Below are positions 1-7,607 of a stretch of DNA of 64,000 nucleotides, one piece after another. Position 1 is the stretch's first letter, and each line of letters opens with the position of its first letter. Under the pieces are notes generated by a model that was not told the DNA's origin, ran no database searches, and was given only the letters and a program-made list of their open reading frames with translations. The translations under genes and the position numbers were made by a program. Origin of the DNA: Terriglobus tenax (GTDB lineage Bacteria > Acidobacteriota > Terriglobia > Terriglobales > Acidobacteriaceae); NCBI RefSeq assembly GCF_025685395.1, contig NZ_JAGSYA010000003.1, positions 248,001-312,000 of the forward strand, in the 5' to 3' direction.

Positions 1-552
1 CGCTACCACTATGACTGGATGGGCGTGCTCGGCCTCGGCCTGATCTCCGGCGTCGGAGGAGGCGTAACCCGCGATCTGATCCTGCAACAGGGCGTGCCGC
101 TCTCCTTCGAACACCCCTCCTACCTGACCTGCGCCCTGGGCGGAGCGACGCTGGCGCTGTTCTTCGGCTCGGTTGTCGGGGTGCGGGTCCAGCGGTTCAT
201 CTTCATCATTGACGCCGTTTCGCTTGGCCTGTTCGCCGTCGCCGGCGCAACCCGCGCGCAGGATGCCGGTCTGGCTTTTCTGCCCTGTCTGCTGCTGGGC
301 ATCACCACCGCTGTCGGCGGCGGAGCCCTGCGCGATGTGTTCAGCGGACGTACCCCCGCCGTCTTCGAACGCGGTGAGCCGTACGCCATTGCCGCGACCG
401 TTGCGGCGGCCACTTACCTGGGTGCGGAACGCTTTGGTCTGTCCACGGAGACCAGCTCAACGCTGGGCACCGTGACCGGCTTTCTGCTGCGTCTGCTGTC
501 CAATGTATTTGGCTGGCGCACACCGTCTATGAGATTGAATCGTAAGGCTTAA
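1..552 (+). CDS. TRIC-type cation channel / UPF0126 membrane protein (5' partial)
   Basis: The reading frame is open from base 1, so the start lies upstream of the window and only the C-terminal 183 or so residues are seen. The protein is hydrophobic and carries two copies of a glycine-rich motif: G-V-G-G-G-V-T-R-D early and A-V-G-G-G-A-L-R-D about 85 residues later. This internally repeated GGGxxRD pattern marks the UPF0126/TRIC family of small inner-membrane channels (YadS/YicG relatives), which permeate monovalent cations as trimers. It ends in a basic tail. It runs in the same direction as the GvpL/F-like gene but is separated from it by 229 bases, so no operon is implied. The family call is firm. 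The substrate is inferred from the family. Confidence 0.85.
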   Translation, partial: RYHYDWMGVLGLGLISGVGGGVTRDLILQQGVPLSFEHPSYLTCALGGATLALFFGSVVGVRVQRFIFIIDAVSLGLFAVAGATRAQDAGLAFLPCLLLGITTAVGGGALRDVFSGRTPAVFERGEPYAIAATVAAATYLGAERFGLSTETSSTLGTVTGFLLRLLSNVFGWRTPSMRLNRKA

Positions 553-781
553 GAGGGCCATGCAGGGCGATGGCAGGACCCCTTTCTTTTCTTCAAAGCT
601 GCAACAAAACAAAGGCTTGCCAAACGTTATAGGGCAGGCATAGTATCCGTTTCGCAATCGGTTCAGTCCGCCTTTTAGTGGTCGAACCAGCTGCCAAACG
701 TTTGTTGAGCTTTACCGCTACATACATAAAAACGGCTGCGGGAAGAATCCTTCATTCCCGACAGTTTTATGCGGAGAAAAT
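553..781 (+). promoter_or_regulatory. Intergenic region with two 11-bp direct repeats
   Basis: This 229-base gap precedes the GvpL/F-like gene and is AT-richer than its surroundings. The 11-mer TGCCAAACGTT occurs at 618-628 and again at 692-702, in the same orientation, 74 bases apart. Such a pair could be an operator for a regulator of the downstream gene, but no regulator is linked. A ribosome-binding site (GGAG) lies just before the ATG at 782. I see no coding potential in the gap. Confidence 0.35.
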
Positions 782-1582
782 ATGTCTTGGTATGCCTACT
801 GTATCGCTGAGCGCCAGGCTTTTCCGGAGCTTTCACGGCACCGCCGACCAATGCCCCTGGAAAACGTAAAGGGACTTTTTGGAAATCAGGTATTTTTGTT
901 CCCGGCGAGTGATCTTGCCGTCCTGGTCTCTGAACATTCCGAAGAAGATGCAGCCCGTATCGACCAGCAGTGCCAGAAAGACCACGCCCGCGTGATCGCT
1001 GACTGCTTTAAACAGACGACGCTTCTGCCATTTCGTTTCAACACCACTTTTGCGGATGACGACGCTTTGCGCCGCTCCATCCGTTCCAACCATCGCCACT
1101 TTGCCGCTAACATGGAGCGTTTCCAGGGCAAGGCAGAGATGCATCTGAAGGTGCTGGTCGACGACGTCGAAGGCGCTTCCAAGCTGCAGGTCTGCTGCGC
1201 CGGCAAGGAATATCTGGCGGGTCTGCGTGAGCAGGCCGGTCGTCAGAGAGAGCGTCAGGCTCGTGCCCGTGCTCTTTCGGTGCAGTTCAACCGCATGTTC
1301 CTGCCGCTGTCGGAGGAGATCTCCTGCAAGCGCCTGGATTCCGGTAAGCTGCTGATCGATATCGCCCACCTGATCGACCGCAAGTGTGTGGAGCGCTACC
1401 AGAACAAGTACGCCCAGGCCCTGCAGACAATGAAGGACTGCCAGTTCCAGCTCTCCGGACCCTGGCCGCCGTATCATTTCGTCCACAAGCCTGCGGCCAG
1501 TGGCCATACGCATACCGCCGTTCCGGCCCAGGTAGTAGCTGCCGCCGCGGCACGCGTTCCAACGACCGCTGTAAGTGCATAA
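782..1582 (+). CDS. GvpL/GvpF-family protein, orphan
   Basis: This 266-residue protein resembles the gas-vesicle accessory proteins GvpF/GvpL. It has an N-terminal WYAY-type strand, the typical core L-L-P-F-R-F-N-T-T-F around residues 80-90, and a downstream G-K-A-E-M-H-L-K-V segment around residues 116-124. These match the family's 'LPfrFGtvf' and 'G..E..vkv' signatures. GvpF/L proteins normally help assemble the gas-vesicle wall. No gvpA, gvpN or other vesicle gene lies nearby, so a vesicle role is doubtful. Orphan GvpL/F-like genes of unknown role occur in non-floating bacteria. The start at 782 has a good GGAG ribosome-binding site and a strong intrinsic terminator follows. The family call is by pattern recognition and the function is unknown. 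Confidence 0.75.
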   Translation: MSWYAYCIAERQAFPELSRHRRPMPLENVKGLFGNQVFLFPASDLAVLVSEHSEEDAARIDQQCQKDHARVIADCFKQTTLLPFRFNTTFADDDALRRSIRSNHRHFAANMERFQGKAEMHLKVLVDDVEGASKLQVCCAGKEYLAGLREQAGRQRERQARARALSVQFNRMFLPLSEEISCKRLDSGKLLIDIAHLIDRKCVERYQNKYAQALQTMKDCQFQLSGPWPPYHFVHKPAASGHTHTAVPAQVVAAAAARVPTTAVSA

Positions 1583-1601
1583 ACCGCGTCAAAACTCACG
1601 C

Positions 1602-1627
1602 AAAACCCGCCCTAAAGGCGGGTTTTT
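1602..1627 (+). terminator. Intrinsic terminator after the GvpL/F-like gene
   Basis: The arm AAAACCCGCC, a five-base loop CTAAA and the arm GGCGGGTTTTT form a GC-rich stem ending in a T-run, 20 bases after the stop codon. The symmetric A/T flanks would also work on the minus strand. Confidence 0.9.
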
Positions 1628-1711
1628 GCTGCTTAAAACAAGCAAAATTGACACGTTTTGCCGCACCCCATAGGCTGGGTTTACTCCAAACAGTCTGAAG
1701 GGGAACCACGG

Positions 1712-2983
1712 ATGTCCCTGAACCGCAGAAGTCTTCTGAAGGGCGCGGGAGCCCTGCCGTTTGCTCTGCGCGGCCTGCCTGCGCTGGCCCAGCAGCGCGC
1801 CGCCAGCCCTTTGCCGCAGCTTACGTTTCCCACCAGCCTGCCGGACAAGGCATCCTTCCCGCAATTCCGTGAGACCGCATACCTGGACGGAGCGGCGCAG
1901 CACGCGCGGCCTGCCGGAGCAAATGTGCTGATCCGCCATGCGGCGTCGTTTGAGGCCGGGGACCCGGACGGCTTCCGGCCGGACCAGAACCGAATCCGCG
2001 CCAACTTTGCGAAGCTGGTGAACGCCGATGTCTCTGAAATCGTGATGGTTCCCAGCACGCAGGCGGGCGAGAGCTTTATCGCCAGTGCCGTGGGGCTGCA
2101 CGAAAAAGGCGCGCATGTGGTCAGCGATTACCTGCATTTTGTGGGATCGCAGGAGATGTACACCGACATGTCCCGCCGCGGGCTGGAGGTGACCTGGGTC
2201 AAAATCAAGGACAACCGCATTCCGCTGGAAGACCTGGACCGCGCCATCATCAAGGGCAAAACGAAGCTGGTGGCCGTTTCCCATACTGCATTCGTCAACG
2301 GATTTCAGCATGACCTGAAGAAGGTCTCGGAGATGGCCCACGCCAAGGGTGCGATGGTCTACGCGGACGTAATTCAAGCCGCCGGCAATCAGCCACTGGA
2401 CCTGGCTTCCAGCGGAGTCGATGCAGCCTGCTGCGCGACCTACAAGTGGCTGATGTCGTCGGGCACGGCATTTCTGTATGTCCGCAAGTCGTCGCAGGAG
2501 AAGATGCAACCGCCCTTTTACCACTTCAGCCAGTACACACGGCTGCTGCCGGAGACGCACATGTATCCCTTCGACAAGCCGGGGGTGCAGATTGTGGACG
2601 ACTACCAGAACAAGGCGGGAGCGCCGGGCATGTTCTCGATGGGCTATGAGCCGAACACGGCGACGATGGCGGGGCTGGAGTATTCGCTGCCGTATATCGC
2701 AGGCTTTGGGCCGGAGAAGATCCAGGCGCATGTGCAGACACTGACCCGCTATGCCAAGGAAGAACTGGTAAAGCGCGGCTACACGTTGATGACTCCTATG
2801 GATGCGACCTCACCGATTGTGACGGTGGTAGCCCAGAACGCGCAGCAGTATGCGGACAGCTTCCGCAAGGTTGGCGTGAAGGTGACAACACGGTGGAACC
2901 ACATCCGCATCTCGCCTTCGGTCTATAACGATATGGCCGATGTCGAACGGTTTCTTGGGGCGATGCCGAAACTGGTTGGATAG
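1712..2983 (+). CDS. Tat-exported class V aminotransferase-fold PLP enzyme
   Basis: This 423-residue protein begins with a twin-arginine signal (N-R-R-S-L-L-K-G-A-G followed by a hydrophobic stretch and A-L-A-Q cleavage region). It is therefore predicted to be exported folded to the periplasm. The rest matches the class V aminotransferase / cysteine-desulfurase-like fold, including the isopenicillin-N-epimerase-like branch. A-D-V-I-Q-A-A-G carries the conserved aspartate that contacts the PLP pyridine, and A-T-Y-K-W-L carries the likely Schiff-base lysine. The chosen ATG has a GAAGGGG ribosome-binding site; an upstream in-frame start would bury the Tat signal. The reaction is not determined. 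Export of a PLP enzyme with its cofactor fits the Tat route. It is a single gene, convergent with pgsA. Confidence 0.8.
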   Translation: MSLNRRSLLKGAGALPFALRGLPALAQQRAASPLPQLTFPTSLPDKASFPQFRETAYLDGAAQHARPAGANVLIRHAASFEAGDPDGFRPDQNRIRANFAKLVNADVSEIVMVPSTQAGESFIASAVGLHEKGAHVVSDYLHFVGSQEMYTDMSRRGLEVTWVKIKDNRIPLEDLDRAIIKGKTKLVAVSHTAFVNGFQHDLKKVSEMAHAKGAMVYADVIQAAGNQPLDLASSGVDAACCATYKWLMSSGTAFLYVRKSSQEKMQPPFYHFSQYTRLLPETHMYPFDKPGVQIVDDYQNKAGAPGMFSMGYEPNTATMAGLEYSLPYIAGFGPEKIQAHVQTLTRYAKEELVKRGYTLMTPMDATSPIVTVVAQNAQQYADSFRKVGVKVTTRWNHIRISPSVYNDMADVERFLGAMPKLVG

Positions 2984-3029
2984 ATGGCTAGTCGGCTGGA
3001 TGTCTGGTTGTCCAGCCGTGCCCTTATAT

Positions 3030-3180
3030 AAGGCAAAAGCAGATTCCTGCGCTAACGCTGCGGAATGACAAACAGAAAGACGAAAGCAAAGCAAAAGCAG
3101 GCCTTCGCTTCGCTTAGGATGACACGCGGAGAATGCAGGTTTCTCCGCTACGCGCTCCGGTCGAAATGACAACGTGGTGT
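3030..3180. repeat. Cluster of about three degenerate intergenic repeat units
   Basis: Three imperfect units lie in a row between the PLP enzyme and pgsA. Each has an AGCAGATT-like or GCAGG-like start, a CGCT..CGCT palindromic middle and an end of the form GAATGACA or GGATGACA. Related units recur at 7530-7582, 9045-9185 and 37846-37915. No ORF is supported here. Confidence 0.6.
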
Positions 3181-3183
3181 TTC

Positions 3184-3858
3184 TTAGCTGATGTGCTGGG
3201 TGCCGGAGGCGTTCGGGACCTGGACTTTTTTCTTGCGGTTCAGGACGAAGCTGCGGCGCTTGCGGCGGCTCTCGGACTTGTTGTCGATCTTCTTCCAGAA
3301 GCCGACGAAGTAATCCACGGCCGAGATGATGGAGACGATGGTCATCCAGTAGATGGCGGTAACGGCGACCAGGTGCCAGTCGAAGATGAAGCCGTAGATA
3401 TCCCAGCGCTGCCATCCGTGCGACATGATGGCCGTGGTGACGGAGACGATCTGGATGACGGTCTTCAGCTTGCCGATCTCGCTGGCCTGGATGGTGAAGC
3501 CTTCCGAGGCTGCAATGGAGCGCAGGCCGTTGACCAGGAACTCGCGGCCGATGACCAGGACTGCGATCCACGCCTTCACGACCGTGGGTGTGAAGCTGAC
3601 CAGGCAGATGTAGCCTGCGGTGACCAGCAACTTGTCCGCCAGCGGGTCCAGCAGCATACCGAGCGTAGTGATCTGCCCGCGCCGCCGGGCCAGGTAGCCG
3701 TCCAGGCCGTCGGTAATGGAGGCCATGACGAAGATGACCGAGGCGACAATCTCCTGCGCCCCGGGGACGTGCTGCCAGGGAAAGACCGGCGACAGCGCCC
3801 AGATGAGCAGCGGTACGGCGGCAATGCGGCTCATCGTGATGGAGTTGGGGAGATTCAC
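3184..3858 (-). CDS. pgsA: CDP-diacylglycerol-glycerol-3-phosphate 3-phosphatidyltransferase
   Basis: The enzyme makes phosphatidylglycerol phosphate from CDP-diacylglycerol and glycerol-3-phosphate, the committed step to phosphatidylglycerol and cardiolipin, in the inner membrane. The 224-residue protein carries the complete CDP-alcohol phosphatidyltransferase signature D-G-x2-A-R-x8-G-x3-D-x3-D. It is read as DGYLAR, then G-M-L-L-D and P-L-A-D, around residues 50-75. Several hydrophobic segments surround it, and the N-terminus (M-N-L-P-N-S-I-T-x-x-R) is typical of PgsA. The basic C-terminal extension is longer than in E. coli. The next gene upstream, glutamate dehydrogenase on the same strand, is separated by 115 bases holding a hairpin, so it is probably transcribed on its own. 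Confidence 0.93.
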   Translation of the reverse strand: MNLPNSITMSRIAAVPLLIWALSPVFPWQHVPGAQEIVASVIFVMASITDGLDGYLARRRGQITTLGMLLDPLADKLLVTAGYICLVSFTPTVVKAWIAVLVIGREFLVNGLRSIAASEGFTIQASEIGKLKTVIQIVSVTTAIMSHGWQRWDIYGFIFDWHLVAVTAIYWMTIVSIISAVDYFVGFWKKIDNKSESRRKRRSFVLNRKKKVQVPNASGTQHIS

Positions 3859-3879
3859 AACAAGACTATTCTATGAGGG

Positions 3880-3960
3880 AACAGCGATCAGAGAACAGGG
3901 AACAGGAAAGAAAGCACAGGGAACAGCGACGGTTTACTGTTCCCTGTTGGCTGCTCCCTG
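3880..3960. repeat. GGGAACAG-type short repeats with a 10-bp hairpin
   Basis: The gap between glutamate dehydrogenase and pgsA is built from repeated (A)GGGAACAG words. CAGGGAACAG at 3917-3926 and CTGTTCCCTG at 3937-3946 form a perfect 10-bp stem with a 10-base loop. It may stop transcription between the two minus-strand genes, but there is no T-run, so it is as likely a dispersed repeat. Confidence 0.5.
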
Positions 3961-3973
3961 ATGCCCGTATTGA

Positions 3974-5248
3974 TTACGCGTAGATGCCGCGCTGGCGGAT
4001 GTTGTAGGCGACACGATCGATGGCCAGCATGTAGGCCGCGATGCGGTTGTTGACGTTGTGCTGCTGGGCGTAGCGGACGACGTCGGCAAAGCTGTCGGCC
4101 ATGGTTTTGTCCAGACGGGTGTTTACCTCTTCCTCGGTCCAGAAGAAGCCCATACGGTCCTGTACCCACTCGAAGTAGCTGGTGGTCACGCCGCCGGCGT
4201 TGGCCATGATGTCCGGAATGACAAAGATCTTTTTGTCGGACAGGATTTCGTCGGCGATGGGAGTGGTGGGTCCGTTGGCGCCTTCGCAGAGGATGCGGCA
4301 CTGCAGGCGTTCGGCGTTGCGGCTGGTGATGACGTTTTCCGTCGCCGCGGGCAGCAGAATGTCCGTCTTGTATTCCAACAGGGTGGAAGGGTTGACCGCT
4401 TCGGCTTCCGGGAAGCCGACGACGGTTCCGGCGTGCTGCTTGTACTTCAGCAGGGCCGGGATATCGATGCCGCCGGCGTTGTACAGCCCGCCATCATGCT
4501 CGGCGATGCCGATGACGTGGTAGCCGCGCTCGTGCAGCAGGCGGGCAGCGTTGGAGCCGACGTTGCCGAAGCCCTGCACGATGACCTGGCAGCCCTTCTG
4601 CTCAATGCCGAGGTGCTTGAGCGCCTCATCACAGACTACGGCCAGGCCACGTCCGGTAGCGGCCGTGCGCCCCTTGGAGCCGCCGATGTTGACCGGCTTG
4701 CCGGTGACCACGGAGGTGACGGTCTGGCGCATGTGCATGGAGTAGGTATCCATGATCCAGGCCATCGTCTGCTCGTTGGTATTCATGTCGGGGGCCGGGA
4801 CGTCTTTCTCCGGGCCAATGAAATCAATCAGTTCGGCGGTAAAGCGCCGGGTCATGCGCTCCAGTTCCCCCTGGCTCATCTTGCGGGGGTCGCAGATAAC
4901 GCCGCCCTTGGCTCCGCCGAAGGGAATGTTGACGACCGCACACTTCCAGGTCATCCAGCTGGCCAGGGCGCGCACTTCGTCCAGGTTGACGTCGGGGGAG
5001 TAGCGGATGCCGCCCTTGCCCGGGCCGCGGGCCACCGAGTGTTGTACACGGTAGCCGGTAAAGACTTCGATCTTTCCGTTGTCCATCAAAACGGGGAAAT
5101 GGACGATGATCTCGCGATTGGGCTGGCGCAGAACCTTCTGCAAACCTTCCTCGAGACCAAGTTTTTCAGCCGCTTCATTGAAGCGGGCTTCCTGCGCAGC
5201 CCAGGGATTGGTTTCCTGTTCCAGCGTCAAAATGTCGTTCACCTGCAT
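3974..5248 (-). CDS. gdhA: Glutamate dehydrogenase (Glu/Leu/Phe/Val dehydrogenase family)
   Basis: The enzyme converts glutamate and NAD(P)+ to 2-oxoglutarate and ammonia, reversibly, in the cytoplasm. From the ATG at 5248 the protein is 424 residues, normal for the hexameric short form. The active-site signature P-F-G-G-A-K-G-G-V-x-x-D-P is intact, with its catalytic lysine, and so is the Rossmann fingerprint G-F-G-N-V-G. The start is set by an AAAGGAAG ribosome-binding site a few bases upstream; a 32-residue upstream extension in frame lacks one and is unlike the family. Coenzyme preference cannot be read with confidence. It links to sucA and P5C dehydrogenase, elsewhere in the window, through 2-oxoglutarate and glutamate. 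Confidence 0.95.
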   Translation of the reverse strand: MQVNDILTLEQETNPWAAQEARFNEAAEKLGLEEGLQKVLRQPNREIIVHFPVLMDNGKIEVFTGYRVQHSVARGPGKGGIRYSPDVNLDEVRALASWMTWKCAVVNIPFGGAKGGVICDPRKMSQGELERMTRRFTAELIDFIGPEKDVPAPDMNTNEQTMAWIMDTYSMHMRQTVTSVVTGKPVNIGGSKGRTAATGRGLAVVCDEALKHLGIEQKGCQVIVQGFGNVGSNAARLLHERGYHVIGIAEHDGGLYNAGGIDIPALLKYKQHAGTVVGFPEAEAVNPSTLLEYKTDILLPAATENVITSRNAERLQCRILCEGANGPTTPIADEILSDKKIFVIPDIMANAGGVTTSYFEWVQDRMGFFWTEEEVNTRLDKTMADSFADVVRYAQQHNVNNRIAAYMLAIDRVAYNIRQRGIYA

Positions 5249-5394
5249 GGGTTTACTTCCTTTAGTTACTACTCTCCGGCCGTCGGCTGCCACCTGGTAT
5301 CTATCGGCAGCAATCCTGGTTTGACCAGACCGGTTCGTGGCCAAACCGCACGAGTATAGGACGCTGCAAACAGGGGTAGCAACTCAACAAAAGT

Positions 5395-5470
5395 GGGAGA
5401 AAAGTTGTGAGTTGCGAGGTACGAGCTGTGAGGAGATACCCGATTCCCGCAACTCGCACCTTGCAACCTG
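5395..5470. repeat. GTTGCGAG-type degenerate repeats
   Basis: The spacer between the AI-2E-family gene and glutamate dehydrogenase holds GAGTTGCGAGGT near 5408 and its imperfect inverse GCAACTCGCACCT near 5450. This gives a weak dyad with further GTTG(C/T)GAG words around it. It looks like a decayed intergenic repeat and has no coding potential. Confidence 0.35.
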
Positions 5471-5472
5471 CC

Positions 5473-6516
5473 TCAATCTCCCCGGACCAGATATTCATCC
5501 GCGATGACGGCAACCAGGGCGGCGGTGGGTACGGCGACCAGAGCGCCGACAATGCCGGCGACGGCGGTGCCGCAGAGCAGGGCGACCAGGACGGTGATGC
5601 CCATCAGGTCGACCGAGGACTTCATGATGCGCGGGGTAAGCCAGGCGTTCTCTACCTGCGAGTAGAGCAGGTAGAAGGCGAGGACGATGAAGGCCTTGGT
5701 CCAGGAGTCCACCGCGGCGACGCAGAAGACGATGACGATGGTGATGAGGTTGCCGGCTACCGGGATGATGTTGGTGATGCCCATCAGCACGCCCAGCAGC
5801 ATGAAGTAGCGCACATGCAGCGCCCAGAAGACGATCACGCTGTAGATGCCCTGGATCGCCATGAGCGAAAGCTGGCCAATGAGCCAGCGGCTGACGCGAA
5901 GTTCGGCCTTCTGCAGGGTCATGTCCAGCCGTGTGCGATAGATGCCTGGGACCATGGACAGGAAGTAGCGGTAGACGGTGTCGCCTTCCAGGATGAAGTA
6001 GACGGTCAGGATGATCGCCATGAAGATGTCGGCGACGCTGCCGATCCACTTCGGTAGAGTGGCGACGATGTAGCTTGCGGTGGCGGAGAGAGCCTGCTCG
6101 ACATGCGAGGTGACGGCATCGACGCCCAGTTTGTCGGCCATGGGCAGATGTTTGATTTTGGCGAGCGCCGGGGGAATGCGCGCAGGCAGGTCGGTGGCAA
6201 ACTCTTTCAAATCGGAGATGACCGGCGGCAGACCCAGCCAGAAGAGCAGGGTGAGGCCACCGACGATGCCCACCATCAGGAAGACGACCGACAACCCCCT
6301 GCCCGGATGCCAGGTGCGGATGCGCCAGTGCATAATGCTGCGCACAACCGGGGTAAGCACCACGGCAAAGATGGCCGAGACGTAGAGGATCTCCAGTTCA
6401 TGGATGAGCCGCCAGGCCAGGTAGATGGCCAGCATAACCATGAAGGTGAACAGGATATAGCCGCGAATCTCGCGGGCACGGTCTTTGGGTGGGTTGATAA
6501 TCGGCGGTTCAGCCAA
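5473..6516 (-). CDS. AI-2E-family (PerM/UPF0118) membrane transporter
   Basis: This 347-residue multi-pass inner-membrane protein has the layout of the AI-2E exporter/PerM family. It has two N-terminal hydrophobic segments, a soluble central part around residues 115-200, and a C-terminal block rich in glycine and hydrophobic residues containing N-I-I-P and the late G-x-x-x-G-I-V-G-A-L-x-A-V-P motif. Members are proposed exporters of autoinducer-2 or Na+/H+ antiporters; which applies here cannot be told. The start codon is TTG, preceded by GGAGAG at good spacing, and no in-frame ATG fits the N-terminus. It lies between glutamate dehydrogenase and aroK on the same strand but is spaced from both. 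Confidence 0.88.
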   Translation of the reverse strand: MAEPPIINPPKDRAREIRGYILFTFMVMLAIYLAWRLIHELEILYVSAIFAVVLTPVVRSIMHWRIRTWHPGRGLSVVFLMVGIVGGLTLLFWLGLPPVISDLKEFATDLPARIPPALAKIKHLPMADKLGVDAVTSHVEQALSATASYIVATLPKWIGSVADIFMAIILTVYFILEGDTVYRYFLSMVPGIYRTRLDMTLQKAELRVSRWLIGQLSLMAIQGIYSVIVFWALHVRYFMLLGVLMGITNIIPVAGNLITIVIVFCVAAVDSWTKAFIVLAFYLLYSQVENAWLTPRIMKSSVDLMGITVLVALLCGTAVAGIVGALVAVPTAALVAVIADEYLVRGD

Positions 6517-6595
6517 GCGCAGTCTCTCCGTACGTTGTGCAGATGTGTCACAGCATACGATGCAGAAACTGCGCCCGGCGTGTAGATCGTTTCAT

Positions 6596-6641
6596 TGAAC
6601 CCAGCCCGGCTCCGCGAGGGTGGGGCACACGGGTCGCGGTA
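6596..6641. repeat. GGGTGGGGCACACGGGT palindromic-type repeat
   Basis: The gap between the AI-2E-family gene and aroK contains CCCGGCTCCGCGAGGGTGGG followed by GCACACGGGT. A related TGGGGAAACGGGT string with an adjoining hairpin occurs at 37925-37970. It is probably a copy of a dispersed palindromic element rather than a gene part. Confidence 0.35.
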
Positions 6642-6645
6642 TGAC

Positions 6646-7224
6646 TTAGCGGGTGCGGAGTTCTTCGATCAGCCGGGCGACTGTCTCGGCCGGGGTCAGC
6701 GGCTCCGTGTCGACGGTGAGTTGGGCGGCGCGGCGGTAGTGCGGATGACGGCTCTTGAAGCGGGCTTCGGCGGCGTTGGGATCCTTCAGCACGGGGCGGA
6801 TGGCCGCGTCCGGCTGCAGAACGCACCGGTCGAAGAGAACGCCGAAGGGAGCATCCAGGAAGACGGTCAGCGTATTGGGCTTCTGCTCGATGAGCAGGCG
6901 GTTGGCCAGCGACTCGATGGCGCCGCCGCCCAGGGCCAGGACGATGTTTTTGCGGCCCAGAGCGGCGGCCAGGGCGCGGGTCTCAAACTGGCGGAAGGCC
7001 GGTTCGCCGTGCTGGGTGAACAGGTCGGCAATGGTGGCGCTGTGGCGTGCCTCCAGAAAGTGATCCAGGTCCACGAACTCCCAGCCAAGCTCCGCGGCCA
7101 GGGCACGGCCCACCGTCGATTTGCCCGCGCCCATGTAGCCGGTCAACACCACGCGTTCGGTGGAGGGGGCAATCTGCGGCGGGGTGGAGGTTGCGGGTTT
7201 GGATGAGCTGTCGACGGTCACCAT
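6646..7224 (-). CDS. aroK: Shikimate kinase
   Basis: The enzyme phosphorylates shikimate at the 3-hydroxyl with ATP, step five of the shikimate pathway to aromatic amino acids. From the ATG at 7224 it is 192 residues. The Walker A loop G-Y-M-G-A-G-K-S-T is at residues 29-37, followed by the shikimate-binding D-L-D-H segment and the G-G-G-A glycine loop (L-A-L-G-G-G-A-I). The first 20 or so residues are a low-complexity extension. The start is chosen for its GAGGAA ribosome-binding site; an in-frame extension to 7347 would read through the terminator-like hairpin at 7267-7291. No other aro gene is adjacent. A possible small RNA or leader lies directly upstream. Confidence 0.93.
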   Translation of the reverse strand: MVTVDSSSKPATSTPPQIAPSTERVVLTGYMGAGKSTVGRALAAELGWEFVDLDHFLEARHSATIADLFTQHGEPAFRQFETRALAAALGRKNIVLALGGGAIESLANRLLIEQKPNTLTVFLDAPFGVLFDRCVLQPDAAIRPVLKDPNAAEARFKSRHPHYRRAAQLTVDTEPLTPAETVARLIEELRTR

Positions 7225-7257
7225 TCTATTTTCCTCTTTTGGACTGGATTTGGGGGT

Positions 7258-7434
7258 AAAACAAAAGCCGCGACCTGGTAGGGGTCGCGGCTCGGGGCTT
7301 GAAACTTGGGCTTTTCTGGATCTTTGGGGATTATCCCCGGAACGCACGCCCGCGCTTCGCCTGAGCCGCTACTGGCCAGCAGTAGCGGTAGGTAAAGCAA
7401 AAGCCGGACTGGAATGCGCGATGCTGCATGTCAG
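7258..7434 (-). ncRNA. Candidate structured small RNA or aroK leader
   Basis: The 383-base gap between aroK and the lyase gene has no convincing ORF but has the parts of an RNA gene on the minus strand. A promoter-like TTGCAA-N17-TACTCT lies at 7469-7441. A hairpin CCGCTACTG/CAGTAGCGG lies at about 7366-7387, a small GGGGA/TCCCC hairpin near 7328-7340, and a strong intrinsic terminator at 7291-7261. The predicted RNA would be about 175 nt. A near-repeat (GGTAAAACAAAAGCCG at 7256 and GGTAAAGCAAAAGCCG at 7390) flanks it. I do not recognise a known family. It could instead be an attenuating 5' leader of aroK, whose ATG is 37 bases past the terminator. Confidence 0.4.
7261..7291 (-). terminator. 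Intrinsic terminator upstream of aroK
   Basis: GCCGCGACC (7267-7275) and GGTCGCGGC (7283-7291) form a perfect 9-bp stem with a 7-base loop. Read on the minus strand it is followed by TTTTGTTTT. It sits between the candidate RNA and the aroK start. Confidence 0.85.
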
Positions 7435-7440
7435 TTGTTG

Positions 7441-7469
7441 AGAGTACTGCGGGGTGCGGGAAGTTGCAA
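7441..7469 (-). promoter_or_regulatory. Sigma70-like promoter for the candidate RNA
   Basis: On the minus strand TTGCAA at 7469-7464, a 17-base spacer and TACTCT at 7446-7441 resemble -35 and -10 boxes. The predicted start is near 7434. The match is moderate. Confidence 0.35.
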
Positions 7470-7529
7470 GGGGTTTGTTGAGGGGAGATTGATGGTGACA
7501 GGGCTTAGGCTGCGGTGGGCGGTCATGAG

Positions 7530-7582
7530 GGTTATGCAAAAGCAGATCCCTCTGCTTCGCTGCGGAATGACAAGGTAAGAAA
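7530..7582. repeat. Copy of the AGCAGAT...GAATGACAA intergenic repeat
   Basis: The unit GCAAAAGCAGATCCCTCTGC then TTCGCTGCGGAATGACAA matches the units at 3030-3180, 9045-9185 and 37846-37915. It lies just downstream of the lyase gene's stop. Confidence 0.6.
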
Positions 7583-7607
7583 AGCAGCCCGCCATCCCAG
7601 CATCCGA

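Noticed and set aside
678-869. A 63-codon plus-strand ORF before the GvpL/F-like gene
   Set aside because: It overlaps the well-supported start at 782 in another frame and has no ribosome site.
7258-7434. 6S RNA, SRP RNA or tmRNA as identity of the structure upstream of aroK
   Set aside because: The size suits 6S RNA, but the hairpins do not form its long rod with a central bubble. The SRP tetraloop motif and a tmRNA tag frame are absent.
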